Assembly (NCBI RefSeq): GCF_016742955.1
Contig: NZ_JABBYC010000001.1
Coordinates: forward strand, 248,001 to 312,000
Direction of reading: 5' to 3'
Length of the DNA: 64,000 bases
Origin: Myceligenerans indicum
GTDB lineage: Bacteria > Actinomycetota > Actinomycetes > Actinomycetales > Cellulomonadaceae
In this document: piece after piece, positions 26,301 to 34,853 of the stretch
Position numbering within the stretch: the stretch's first letter is position 1
How the letters are laid out: each line of letters begins with the position of its first letter
Position numbers and translations under genes: made by a program
Notes under the pieces: generated by a model
What the model was told of the DNA's origin: nothing
Database searches by the model: none
The model's input: only the letters and a program-made list of their open reading frames with translations

Positions 26301-27095
26301 CTTCTTGATGCTCGGCACCAGGAGCTGGCGGGAGCCGTCCGGCTTGGCGAGGTCGATGGCGAGCCCGAAGCCCACGTGCGCGGGGTGGTTCACGCCCGGC
26401 TTCCCGTCGACCATCTCGTAGTGCGAGTTCATCACCCGGATGTCGCTCAGCGCCTCGACCAGCGCGTAGCCGATCAGGTGGGTGAACGAGATCTTGCCAC
26501 CGCGCCCGCGCTTGAGATGGTTGTTGATGACGATCCGGTTGTCCACCATGAGCTTGGCGGGCACCGCGCGCACCGACGTCGCGGTGGGGACCTCCAGCGA
26601 CGACTCCATGTTCGTCACGACGCGCGCGGCGGGCCCGCGCAGCTTCTGCACGTCGTCGACGGCGTCGTCGTGGTGGGGCTTGGGCTGCAGGAGGGACTGT
26701 CCGTAGTCCTGCACCGCCGGCGTCGCGACGGGCGGAGCCGCGGCGGTGACCTTGGGGTCCGCCGGGAGGGCCTTCTCGGCCGGCTCCTGCGCGGCCTCGG
26801 CGGCCGCGGTGCCGTGAGCGCCCGACGGCGTCTTCGGCTGCGCGGGCGCGGGCGCGGGCGGTGCCGCTGCCTCCGGGGGAGCCGACTGCGTGTCAACCGC
26901 CTTACGCGCATTGTCCGGTGATGGCGTGTAGTCCTCGAAGAACTCCCACCACGCGGGGTCGACGGCGTTCTTGTCCTTCAGATACTGCTGGTAGAGCTCG
27001 TCGACGAGCCACTCATTGGCTCCGAACGACGAGCTCGCCACGCTGATCGACTCTGAACCAGCCTTAGGGGACACGCGCGGATCGCCCACCTTCAC
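23304..27095 (-). CDS. kgd: Multifunctional 2-oxoglutarate decarboxylase/dehydrogenase E1 fused to an E2 domain
   Basis: 1263 aa. This is the actinobacterial fusion: a short E1 N-terminal segment ([16 protein letters not shown]), an Ala/Pro linker (about 60-125), a dihydrolipoyl succinyltransferase catalytic domain with the active His in [17 protein letters not shown] (about 359), then thiamine-dependent E1 with [18 protein letters not shown] and the TPP motif [16 protein letters not shown] ... NNQVGF (about 688), and the C-terminal transketolase-like region. It has no lipoyl domain of its own and works with a separate lipoyl-bearing E2 and E3 to oxidise 2-oxoglutarate in the TCA cycle. The start is uncertain: a GTG at 27095, with GTG codons further down (VSPKAG, VASSSF) as alternatives. 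Confidence 0.96.
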   Translation of the reverse strand: MKVGDPRVSPKAGSESISVASSSFGANEWLVDELYQQYLKDKNAVDPAWWEFFEDYTPSPDNARKAVDTQSAPPEAAAPPAPAPAQPKTPSGAHGTAAAEAAQEPAEKALPADPKVTAAAPPVATPAVQDYGQSLLQPKPHHDDAVDDVQKLRGPAARVVTNMESSLEVPTATSVRAVPAKLMVDNRIVINNHLKRGRGGKISFTHLIGYALVEALSDIRVMNSHYEMVDGKPGVNHPAHVGFGLAIDLAKPDGSRQLLVPSIKKAEELDFAEFVAAYEDLVRKARGGKLGVTDFQGTTVSLTNPGGIGTVHSVPRLMQGQGTIVGVGAMDYPAEFAGASDEQLARMGVSKVMTLTSTYDHRIIQGAQSGEFLKIIAGKLLGLDGFYDRVFAALRVPYEPVRWVRDNTVDSDVEAAKPAKIAEIIQSFRSRGHLMADTDPLAYRQRRHPDLDIQNHGMTLWDLDRVFPTAGFGPKAKMKLRDILGLLRDSYCRSIGVEYMHIADVAQRKWLQERLESSYAKTPREDQLRILRRLNSAEAFETFLQTKYVGQKRFSLEGGESLIPLLDAILSRAAEGGLDEVGLGMAHRGRLNVLANIAGKSYAQIFKEFEGQIDPKSVQGSGDVKYHLGTEGTFTAESGATTKVYLAANPSHLEAVDPVLEGIVRAKQDRIDLGADGFSVLPILVHGDAAFAGQGVVPEVLNLAQLRGYRTGGTIHVIVNNQVGFTTGPQSSRSTTYATDVAKGYQVPVFHVNGDDPEAVVRVAELAFAFREQFSQDVIVDLICYRRRGHNEGDDPSMTQPMMYNLIEAKRSVRKLYTENLVARGDITVEEAEAALQDYQKQLERVFTETKADFTPAPQSELIAGLERPEAQLEDAGTMVGWQTAISHDVLQRIGSVHTAPPEGFSVHPKLAKLLETREIMSKDGGIDWGFGELAAFGSLLIEGTPVRLAGQDSRRGTFVQRHAVLHDRETGAEWTPLLYLTPDQAKFWVYDSSLSEYAALGFEYGYSVERPDALVLWEAQFGDFVNGAQTVIDEFISSAEQKWGQSSSAVMLLPHGYEGQGPDHSSARIERFLQLGAEHNMTIAQPSTPASYFHLLRRQAYARPRRPLVVFTPKQLLRLKAAASAVEDFTSGTFQPVLGDPTADPAKVERVILCTGRLYYDLLAERTKRGDEGVSLVRLEQLYPFPEEQIRAEIAKYPNAEVVWMQDEPQNQGAWSYIHLALPTDLPYVKVISRGASASTAAGTAKLHQAQQKYLIEEAFTR

Positions 27096-27257
27096 CCATA
27101 GATTCTGCGCTCTGTGAGGCGGCCGGCGTTGGACCGGTCACGCCCTCAGCCCGATGGTTTCGGACAGCACAAGGGTATGCCTTGCGGGCCCGGAGGCGGG
27201 TGTGACGTCCACAGGTTTTCGCCGTCCTGACGCGCCATCGCCGATGCTTCGTCATGG

Positions 27258-27286
27258 ATTCTGCTGGGCAGGCAAAATGCAGGCAA
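27258..27286 (-). promoter_or_regulatory. Candidate kgd promoter
   Basis: TTGCCT (27286-27281) and CAGAAT (27263-27258) on the minus strand are 17 nt apart. Each hexamer matches the housekeeping consensus at 4 of 6 positions. The tandem GCAGGCAA(A/C)AT repeat lies over the -35 and spacer and could be a regulator site. Confidence 0.4.
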
Positions 27287-27430
27287 CATTCGTTCTCGAA
27301 CCCGTCAACGCCATGTTTCCACCGCGCGATAGCGGCAGACAATCCCTGGTCTGTGTGACAGAGATCACCCCTTTATGGGGTTGTCCTGCACGCTCGATGT
27401 CTCTACACCTCCCGCTCCGCTTCGCCACGG

Positions 27431-27461
27431 GAAATGCCCTGGAGCGGCACCAGGGCATTTC
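27431..27461 (-). terminator. Terminator of the two-component operon
   Basis: A perfect 12-bp inverted repeat, gaaatgccctgg / ccagggcatttc, with a 7-nt loop, 20 nt past the histidine kinase stop. Confidence 0.72.
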
Positions 27462-27481
27462 CGTCAGGGCCGGTGGCGGCG

Positions 27482-28633
27482 TCACTCCGCGCCGAGGTGC
27501 TCGGCGCTCACGCCGGGGGCGGGGTGCGCGCTCGCCGGGAGCGTGACCCGCATCGTGGCGCCCTCGCTCGAGTCCGCCACCTCGACGTGGCCGCCGTGGA
27601 GCTCCACCGCCCAGCGGACGATCGCCAGGCCGATCCCGGTGCCACCGCTCGCAGGCGGTGTCCCCCCGAAGACGCCCGCCCCACTCTCCGTGGCGGCGCC
27701 GACGGCGGACGCCGCCGAACCGGGGACGGACGCCGTGCCGCGTGCGAACCGCTGGAAGATCCGCTCCCGGTCCTGCGGTGCGATTCCCGGCCCCTGGTCG
27801 CTGACCTCCAGGACCACGGTGTCGCCGACAGGGTAGGCATCCATGCGGACGTCGCCGCCTTGAGGCGAGTGCCGGATGGCGTTCTGCAGCAGGTTCGTCA
27901 GAACCTGGTGCAGCCGCTCGCGGTCGGCCTCGATCGTGAGGTTCGGAGGGGTCACGTCGATGATGTAGTGCAGGTCCTTGGCGGCATCGACCATCTGGAG
28001 GCCGTCGGCGCACTCCTCCATGAGATCACCGACGTCGAACTCCGAGACCGACAGGGCCGACGCACCCGCCTCGAGGCGCGACAGGTCCAGCAGATAGGTG
28101 ACCAGGCGCGTCAGCCGCTCGGTCTGCGCGTGCGCCTGTTCGAGCATCGCGGGCGTGGCCGGGACCACGCCGTCGACCATGTTCTCCAGCTGCGCCTGAA
28201 GCGCGGCCACGGGGGTGCGCAGCTCGTGGGACACGTTCGCGATCAGGTCCCGCCGGGTCTGCTCGACCGACGCCAGGTCCTCCGACATCTGATTGAACGC
28301 GGCGGCCAGCTGGCCCACCTCGTCCCGGCTGGTCGCGCGCACGCGAGTGGTGTAGTCGCCGTCGGCCATCGCCTGGACGGCGTGAGTCATCTCCCGCAGC
28401 GGGGACGTCATGCCGCGCGCCAGGAACTGGGTCAGCACGAGCGACAGGAGGATCGCCACGGGGAACGTCCGGCTCGGGCCCATCTCCAGCTGCAGGCCGA
28501 GCCACGTGATCAGCACCGCGAGCGTCACCGTCGCCGCGACGAGGATGCCGAGCTTGATCTTGATGGAACGCAGCGGGTCGAGGGGGCGGACGTCGCGCAG
28601 GGTGCGCGCGACGCCGGGCAGCTTCCGGTTCAT
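27482..28633 (-). CDS. Sensor histidine kinase (HAMP, HisKA, HATPase)
   Basis: 383 aa. Two membrane helices (about 26-46 and 57-73) enclose only a short outer loop, so the signal is probably sensed in or near the membrane. A HAMP domain follows, then HisKA with the phosphorylated His136 in ANVSHELRTPVAALQAQL, and the HATPase with NLLQNAIRHSP (N box), DQGPGIAPQDRERIFQRF (G1/F box) and GGTGIGLAIVRWAVELHGG (G2). A Gly/Ala/Ser-rich insert of about 30 residues separates the F and G2 boxes and lengthens the ATP lid. It lies 4 nt downstream of its response regulator. The stimulus is unknown. Confidence 0.92.
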   Translation of the reverse strand: MNRKLPGVARTLRDVRPLDPLRSIKIKLGILVAATVTLAVLITWLGLQLEMGPSRTFPVAILLSLVLTQFLARGMTSPLREMTHAVQAMADGDYTTRVRATSRDEVGQLAAAFNQMSEDLASVEQTRRDLIANVSHELRTPVAALQAQLENMVDGVVPATPAMLEQAHAQTERLTRLVTYLLDLSRLEAGASALSVSEFDVGDLMEECADGLQMVDAAKDLHYIIDVTPPNLTIEADRERLHQVLTNLLQNAIRHSPQGGDVRMDAYPVGDTVVLEVSDQGPGIAPQDRERIFQRFARGTASVPGSAASAVGAATESGAGVFGGTPPASGGTGIGLAIVRWAVELHGGHVEVADSSEGATMRVTLPASAHPAPGVSAEHLGAE

Positions 28634-28637
28634 CGGT

Positions 28638-29411
<774 letters not shown>

Positions 29412-29575
29412 GGGTCCATCTTGCACCCCTGAGCCTGAAAGGATGCTGAACCCGGGCCGCGAGCGGGCCAGTCGTGTCCCGGATGCGAAAGCCGCCGCGG
29501 ATGCTTCGTCATCGAAGACCCCAGGCGCTACGATCGGCACACGATGAACGAAGCGCACCATCCCAGGAGCCCTCG

Positions 29576-30988
29576 ATGACCGCCGACTGGATCATGGTCG
29601 CCGTCGGGGTGCTCCTCACCGCAGGTACCGCCATTTTCGTTGCCGGCGAGTTCTCGCTCGTCACCCTCGACCCAGCTGTGGTCGGGGACGACGAGGAGGG
29701 CGACAGACCCGGCTCGTCAACCGGCTCCGCATCCCCCGCCCGTCCGAGGCGCCGTGACCGTGCCGTTCGTGCGGCGCTGAAGAGCCTCTCCACCGAGCTC
29801 TCCTCCGCCCAGGTCGGCATCACGGTCACCACGATCCTGCTCGGCTACACGGCACAGCCTGCGCTGGTCGAGCTCCTGGGCTCGATGTTCGGCAGCTTCC
29901 CGCTGTCCGACGCCGTCGCCCTGGCCACCGCGACCGTGCTCGCCCTCATCCTGGTGAACGGCTTCTCGATGCTGTTCGGTGAGCTGATCCCCAAGAACTT
30001 CGCGCTCTCGGCGCCCCTCGGCGCCGCCCGCACCGTCATCCCGCTCCAGCGGGTGTTCACCATCCTCTTCAAGCCCGTCATCCTCGTGCTCAACGGGTCG
30101 GCCAACGCCCTCCTGCGACGTGTCGGCATCGAGCCGCGCGAGGAGCTCTCCGGGGCCCGGTCCGCCACGGAGCTCGCCTCCCTGGTGCGCCGCTCGGCGG
30201 AGGAGGGCACGCTCGAGAAGTCCGTCGCGCAGCTCCTGACCAACTCGATCGAGCTGCACGAGCTGAGCGCCAACGACGTCATGACGGACCGTATGCGCAT
30301 GGTCGTGGTCGAGCGCGACGCCACCGCGGCCGACGTCGTACAGCTCGCCGTGCGCACCGGACACTCCCGCTTCCCGGTGATCGGGCAGGACCGGGACGAC
30401 GTCGTCGGCCTCGTGCACCTGCGCCGCGCCGTCGGGGTGCCGCACGACCGCCGCGGCGAGGTCCCGGCAGCGGCGCTGATGGTCGACGCCCCGCGCGTCC
30501 CGGAGACGGTGGGCCTCGGCCCGCTGCTGGTGGAGCTGCGGGACCTGGGGCTGCAGATGGCCGTCGTGGTCGACGAGTACGGCGGGACGTCCGGCGTGGT
30601 CACCCTGGAGGACGTCGTGGAGGAGCTCGTCGGTGAGGTCGCCGACGAGCACGACCGGCGTCGCGCCGGCGTCGTGCGGGCTCCCGGCGGTGAATGGGTC
30701 GTGCCCGCCGTTCTGCGACCCGACGAGCTGGAGGAGAACACGGGCGTCGTCGTTCCGGAGGGGGCGGCCTACGAGACGCTCGGTGGACTCGTGATGGCCG
30801 AGCTGGGACGCGTGCCCCGGACCGGTGACGAGGTGACGGTCCCTGGTGCGTCGCTTCGCGTCGAGGCGATGGACGGACGCCGGATCGAGAGACTCCGCGT
30901 CAGCCCGGAGCCCGGTGACGAAGCCGGCGGCAACCCGCCCGCGACCGTCGTCGGCCCGCGGCGCCCGAAGAAGGAGGTGCGCGGATGA
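29576..30988 (+). CDS. CNNM/CBS-domain membrane protein 1 (hemolysin-C-like)
   Basis: 470 aa. An N-terminal CNNM (DUF21) transmembrane domain with three to four helices (IMVAVGVLLTAGTAIFVAGEFSLV, QVGITVTTILLGYTAQPALVELLG, ALATATVLALILVNGFSMLFGELIPKNFALS) is followed by a CBS pair (DVMTDRMRMVVVERDATAADV, SRFPVIGQDRDDVVGLVHL, MAVVVDEYGGTSGVVTLEDVVEELVGEV) and a CorC/HlyC C-terminal domain. These proteins are linked to Mg2+ or Co2+ efflux, with nucleotide sensing by the CBS pair. A linker of about 25 residues (36-60) interrupts the first membrane domain. It overlaps the next gene by 4 nt. Confidence 0.9.
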   Translation: MTADWIMVAVGVLLTAGTAIFVAGEFSLVTLDPAVVGDDEEGDRPGSSTGSASPARPRRRDRAVRAALKSLSTELSSAQVGITVTTILLGYTAQPALVELLGSMFGSFPLSDAVALATATVLALILVNGFSMLFGELIPKNFALSAPLGAARTVIPLQRVFTILFKPVILVLNGSANALLRRVGIEPREELSGARSATELASLVRRSAEEGTLEKSVAQLLTNSIELHELSANDVMTDRMRMVVVERDATAADVVQLAVRTGHSRFPVIGQDRDDVVGLVHLRRAVGVPHDRRGEVPAAALMVDAPRVPETVGLGPLLVELRDLGLQMAVVVDEYGGTSGVVTLEDVVEELVGEVADEHDRRRAGVVRAPGGEWVVPAVLRPDELEENTGVVVPEGAAYETLGGLVMAELGRVPRTGDEVTVPGASLRVEAMDGRRIERLRVSPEPGDEAGGNPPATVVGPRRPKKEVRG

Positions 30989-32070
30989 GCACCACCACCG
31001 CGATCATGGTCGCTCTCGCGCTGCTGGCGGGGAACGCCTTCTTCGTCGGCGCGGAGTTCGCCGTGCTGTCCGCGAAGCGCTCCGCGATCGAGCCGCTGGC
31101 CGCGTCGGGCAACCGCCGCGCACAGACCGTGCTGTGGGCCATGGAGCACGTCTCGCTCATGCTGGCATGCGCACAGCTCGGGGTGACCGTGTGCTCCACG
31201 GGGCTGGGCATGGTGGCCGAGCCGGCGCTCGCGCACCTGCTCGAGGAGCCGTTGCACGCGATCGGTGCGAGCCCTGCGCTGGCGCACCCGATCGCCCTCG
31301 CGATCGCCCTCGCGATCGTCGTGTACCTGCACGTGGTGCTCGGTGAGATGGTGCCGAAGAACCTGGCGGTGTCGGCACCGGAGAAGGCGGTGCTGTGGTT
31401 CGGGCCCGCGCTCGTGCTGCTGGCGCGCGCGGTGCGGCCCGTCGTCACGGCCCTGAACTGGCTCGCCAACCATGCGGTGCGGGCGGTGGGCATCGAACCG
31501 CGTGACGAGGTCGCCTCGGCGTTCACCGCCGAGGAGGTTCAGTCGATCGTGGAGCACTCGCAGGCCGAGGGCGTGCTGGAGGACGAGCAGGGGCTGCTGG
31601 CCGGTGCCCTCGAGTTCTCCGGGAAGACCGCCGGAGACGTGATGGTCCCGGTGGACGGGCTGGTCACCCTGACCGAGGGCGTGACTCCTGACGAGGTCGA
31701 ACGCCTCGTCGCCGAGCACGGCTTCTCGCGGTTCCCCGTCCTGTCCGACGAGCTTCCCGAGGAGACGGTCACGGGTGCCTCGCCGGGCGAGGCGGCCGAC
31801 GAGCGCCTGATCGGGTACCTGCACCTCAAGGACGTGCTGTACGCGACGGGTGCGGAGCGGAACGAGCCCGTGGCGCTGTGGCGTGTCCGCGCGCTGGCGA
31901 GCGTGCGGCCGGGCGACGAGGTGGAGGACGCGCTGCGCGTGATGCAGCGGTCGGGCGCGCATCTGGCACGTGTGGTCGAGGAGGGTGGTGGCCTGCTGGG
32001 CATCGTCTTCCTGGAGGACGTGCTCGAGGAACTCGTCGGCGAGGTGCGGGACGCCATGCAGCGCCGGTGA
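30985..32070 (+). CDS. CNNM/CBS-domain membrane protein 2
   Basis: 361 aa, translationally coupled to the first copy by ATGA. It has the same CNNM membrane domain (IMVALALLAGNAFFVGAEFAVLS, ALAIVVYLHVVLGEMVPKNLAVS) and CBS pair (GDVMVPVDGLVTL, FSRFPVLSD, LARVVEEGGGLLGIVFLEDVLEELVGEV) but lacks the C-terminal CorC domain. The pair may act as a heteromer in divalent-cation homeostasis. Tandem copies of this kind are usual in actinobacteria. Confidence 0.9.
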   Translation: MSTTTAIMVALALLAGNAFFVGAEFAVLSAKRSAIEPLAASGNRRAQTVLWAMEHVSLMLACAQLGVTVCSTGLGMVAEPALAHLLEEPLHAIGASPALAHPIALAIALAIVVYLHVVLGEMVPKNLAVSAPEKAVLWFGPALVLLARAVRPVVTALNWLANHAVRAVGIEPRDEVASAFTAEEVQSIVEHSQAEGVLEDEQGLLAGALEFSGKTAGDVMVPVDGLVTLTEGVTPDEVERLVAEHGFSRFPVLSDELPEETVTGASPGEAADERLIGYLHLKDVLYATGAERNEPVALWRVRALASVRPGDEVEDALRVMQRSGAHLARVVEEGGGLLGIVFLEDVLEELVGEVRDAMQRR

Positions 32071-32218
32071 CCTGGACCGTCTCCGGCTCGCGCGGGTGAG
32101 AACGGCATTTCGCCTATGTGTGTCGTGCCCGGCTTGGCACCGGTGTCGGTGAACGCTAGGGTCGGGGCCACACGACGATCCGCCGCGCGGGGGCAGCGGC
32201 TGCGACATCGGAGGAGCA

Positions 32219-33082
32219 GTGGAGCCAGTGGCCGGTCCGGGCGCATCGCCCGCGTACCCCACCCGCCGCGCCCGGCGCGAAGCCCTGGAGCGGAGCCAGA
32301 CGGTCCGGCGTGGCCCACGCCCCGACCGGACGGACACCACGGGAGGCTCCTCGCCCGGCGACGCCCGCACCGGGCCCGCGCAGCGGTTCCTGTCCCGCAC
32401 CGCCGTGCTGGGCACTCTCGCGGCCGCGACGATCGGTGCGCCCTTTGCCCAGCAGGCCGAACGGAGTGGCGACTCGCCCTTCGAGGTCGCGGCCGATCCG
32501 ACCGGCCCGTCGCCCCTCGACCTGGTCACCGACCCCAGCACGGCGCCCCGCGCGTCCGACAACGTCATGGCGGCCCCGCAGCTCGAACGCGGTGACACAC
32601 ACGCCGTCAGCCGTGAGGCCGAGCGCAGCCCGCTGCCCGGCTGCTCCCTCGACGCCCCTGTGGACGGCGGCAACGGCCTGCTTGCCGACCACTCGCTGTG
32701 CGAGCTGTGGCAGGGCGACGAGTGGCTGCGACCCGACGCCGCGATCAGTCTGTCCGCCCTCAACGGCGCCTTCCGCGCACAGTTCGGGCGGAACCTGTGC
32801 CTGGTGGCCAGCTATCGCGACCTGGACACGCAGTACGCCGTGAAGGCGCGGCTCGGCTACTGGGCGGCCTCACCGGGCACCTCGAACCACGGCTGGGGCC
32901 TCGCCGTCGACGTCTGCAAGCAGGAGACCAGCGACAGCGACATCTACGCCTGGCTGTGGGCGAACGCTCCGGCCTACGGCTGGCAGAACCCGGCGTGGGC
33001 CCAGGCGGGTGGCGAGAAGTACGAGCCGTGGCACTGGGAGTACGTCGAGGGAGTGCGGGAACTGGGTCTCTGGAAGGGGTGA
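32219..33082 (+). CDS. M15-family D-alanyl-D-alanine carboxypeptidase
   Basis: 287 aa from a GTG behind GGAGGA. A basic N-terminal region with a hydrophobic segment (about 63-80, AVLGTLAAATIGAPFA) suggests a signal anchor. The C-terminal catalytic domain carries the zinc motifs SNHGWGLAVD (His and Asp) and WHWEY (His), with SYRDLDTQYAVKARL before them, as in VanY/DacB-type M15 enzymes. It should cut D-Ala-D-Ala or related cross-bridge bonds of peptidoglycan outside the membrane. It is transcribed alone. Confidence 0.88.
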   Translation: MEPVAGPGASPAYPTRRARREALERSQTVRRGPRPDRTDTTGGSSPGDARTGPAQRFLSRTAVLGTLAAATIGAPFAQQAERSGDSPFEVAADPTGPSPLDLVTDPSTAPRASDNVMAAPQLERGDTHAVSREAERSPLPGCSLDAPVDGGNGLLADHSLCELWQGDEWLRPDAAISLSALNGAFRAQFGRNLCLVASYRDLDTQYAVKARLGYWAASPGTSNHGWGLAVDVCKQETSDSDIYAWLWANAPAYGWQNPAWAQAGGEKYEPWHWEYVEGVRELGLWKG

Positions 33083-33187
33083 TCCCGCGCCTCGTACACG
33101 GGTGCCGCGGTGGCGGCTCACCGGCTACGGGTGATCGTCGCGGTCCGGTGCCCGCGTAGCTCCGCCCGGCTGGTCCGGGCCGGCTCG

Positions 33188-33853
33188 TCAGCTCGTGCTG
33201 AGGCGGGAGTTCGGGCCGAAGTCCTGCCGGAAGCGCGGGCCCTGCTCCGTGAGTTCCGCGTCGAACGACGCCGCCCACGAACCGTACGGCCTCACGGCGA
33301 GCGAGTCGTTCGAGAACCGCGCGTCGTCGGTGATCTCGGTGACGCAGAAGTCGGGGATCTGAAGCCCGGTGACCGGTCGGGACCGCTCGCACTCGGCGAC
33401 GATCAGCGGATGGTTCGCACCGCCGAACACGTCGATCGACCAGCCGTCGGCGCCCAGCCAGGCGGCGTACCGGGTCTTGACGACGCGATTCCCGCCGCGC
33501 CGGACCAGTTCGACGGCGATGCTCGTGTCGAGGGGGCGCTCGGCCTCGTACCGGGTGCCTCCCACGGCCGGTCCCTTGACGGTGACCGCGGCGAAGTCGA
33601 TCTCCGTGGCGTGCTCGCGCAGCACGTCGTCCGGGGTGGTTCCGGGCTCCTGCGGTACGGCGACATCGCTCGCCTGGACGCGGACGCGGAGGGCGTAGCC
33701 GTCGTCGGCCACGAAGTAGGACTGGACGATCAGCGCCGGGGCGTCGCGGAGCTCCTGGGGGAAATCACGGACGAAGAAGCGCCGCTCGAACTCGAAGTCG
33801 CGGTAGTCGGTGTCCGGGCCGACATCGTGCCCGGCCTTGTCGAGGTCGCTCAT
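33188..33853 (-). CDS. CYTH-domain protein
   Basis: 221 aa from the ATG at 33853. The N-terminal FEFERRFFV corresponds to the ExExK motif of CYTH triphosphate-tunnel enzymes, with Arg in place of the usual Lys. Later strands supply alternating charged residues (YALRVRVQ, RYEAERPLD, VVKTRYAAWLG, WSIDVFGG, LIVAECERS, VTEITDD). CYTH members hydrolyse inorganic or thiamine triphosphates or cyclise ATP; which applies is not evident. An acidic insert (about residues 53-75) is present. It is a single gene next to a PH-like membrane protein on the same strand. Confidence 0.78.
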   Translation of the reverse strand: MSDLDKAGHDVGPDTDYRDFEFERRFFVRDFPQELRDAPALIVQSYFVADDGYALRVRVQASDVAVPQEPGTTPDDVLREHATEIDFAAVTVKGPAVGGTRYEAERPLDTSIAVELVRRGGNRVVKTRYAAWLGADGWSIDVFGGANHPLIVAECERSRPVTGLQIPDFCVTEITDDARFSNDSLAVRPYGSWAASFDAELTEQGPRFRQDFGPNSRLSTS

Positions 33854-33960
33854 GGCAGGTCCCCTGTCGCCCATGTCAGGTGCTTGCAAGGAAGTCTACA
33901 CAAGCAGAGGCGGGCCGCGTGATGCGGCCCGCCTCCCTCTGTTCGCCGGTCCGGTCGCGG

Positions 33961-34560
33961 CTACCGGCCGGTGACGTGCGGAGCGAGGGCGGCCCGGATC
34001 TCCTGCGCGGAGGCGTCGATGCTGCCCGGCTTCAGGACGACGGGTGTCCCTGCCAGCCGCAGGCTCGTGCCGGCGGCGAGGCGCCGGATGGCGGTGCGCT
34101 GCCGGCTGATGACGGCGTCGGGGTCGATGACGTCGACGGCGACCACGGTACGACCAGCAAGGCTCGCGTCCCGGATCCCGGTGACCTCGGACCACTCGAC
34201 GCGTTCGACGCCGAGGTTGGGCAGCCAGTCGGTGAGGCCTTCGTCGTCGACGATCAGGACGGGCCAGCGCGCCACCAGCATGCGCCGCACCGCGATGAGG
34301 CCGGCACCGAGCGCCATGAGCGTGCCGACCGCTCCCGCGCTGGTGACGACCAGCGCTGTCGGTGAGGGGGTGGTCTGTGCCGTGTCGAACCCGATGACGG
34401 CGGCAGCGCCGCACACGATCGTCAGGACGAGCGCCGTGACCGTCAGCGAGGTCACGTGGCCGTGTGACGGGAAGAACTCGACGGCGTCACCGGCGGAGGG
34501 GGAGGTGGATGCTTCTGAGGTGCTTGCCGTGGCCTGTTCGGGTGCCATCGCGTCGGACAT
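33961..34560 (-). CDS. STM3941-type membrane protein with PH-like domain
   Basis: 199 aa. A Ser/Thr/Ala-rich N-terminus, two membrane helices (about 37-60, SLTVTALVLTIVCGAAAVIGF, and 70-90, LVVTSAGAVGTLMALGAGLIAV), then a PH-like cytoplasmic domain (PVLIVDDEGLTDWLPNLGVERVEWSEVTGIR). The pattern matches STM3941-family proteins of unknown function. It is located 107 nt upstream of the CYTH gene on the same strand and divergent from the LAL regulator. Confidence 0.7.
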   Translation of the reverse strand: MSDAMAPEQATASTSEASTSPSAGDAVEFFPSHGHVTSLTVTALVLTIVCGAAAVIGFDTAQTTPSPTALVVTSAGAVGTLMALGAGLIAVRRMLVARWPVLIVDDEGLTDWLPNLGVERVEWSEVTGIRDASLAGRTVVAVDVIDPDAVISRQRTAIRRLAAGTSLRLAGTPVVLKPGSIDASAQEIRAALAPHVTGR

Positions 34561-34853
34561 GGGGCGGACGATACCGGCAACTCGGTCATCAGCGGAACGC
34601 GTCGCGGGTGCCGGCCCGCGTCGCGCTGGACGGGGCCCTGCAGGGCACGCCGACGGGTGGCGTCGCGCGGCTTCTCCGCAAGCCCGCCGAGCGGCTGTGG
34701 CCAAGTGGCTGTGGCCGGTTCGGCGCGCCGTTCGGGTCCCTGCCGGCGCGGCCGCATCCGGCTTGCGGCTCCAGGCGTCGTGAGACACCACTCCCGTGCG
34801 GGCGAATCGGAAGCGCGACCTGTGCCGACCCGCACCCCCATAGCCTTGGTCCC

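Larger units (their letters stand above)
27096..27481. other. 386-nt gap upstream of kgd
   Basis: No gene is seen here. The stretch is less GC-rich than its surroundings. It holds the terminator of the kinase gene (27431-27461), a candidate kgd promoter (27258-27286), a tandem 11-nt near-repeat (gcaggcaaaat / gcaggcaacat, 27268-27289) across that promoter, and a CCACAG motif at 27209-27214. A long kgd 5' leader of about 155 nt would result. Confidence 0.55.

Noticed and set aside
23349..26921. A 1190-codon open frame antisense to kgd
   Set aside because: Composition is typical of a GC-rich shadow frame (runs of Arg, Gly, Val, Leu, no domain); kgd on the other strand is certain.
27064..27342. 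A 92-codon frame upstream of kgd on the minus strand
   Set aside because: No good start, poor codon pattern, overlaps the kgd start and promoter region.
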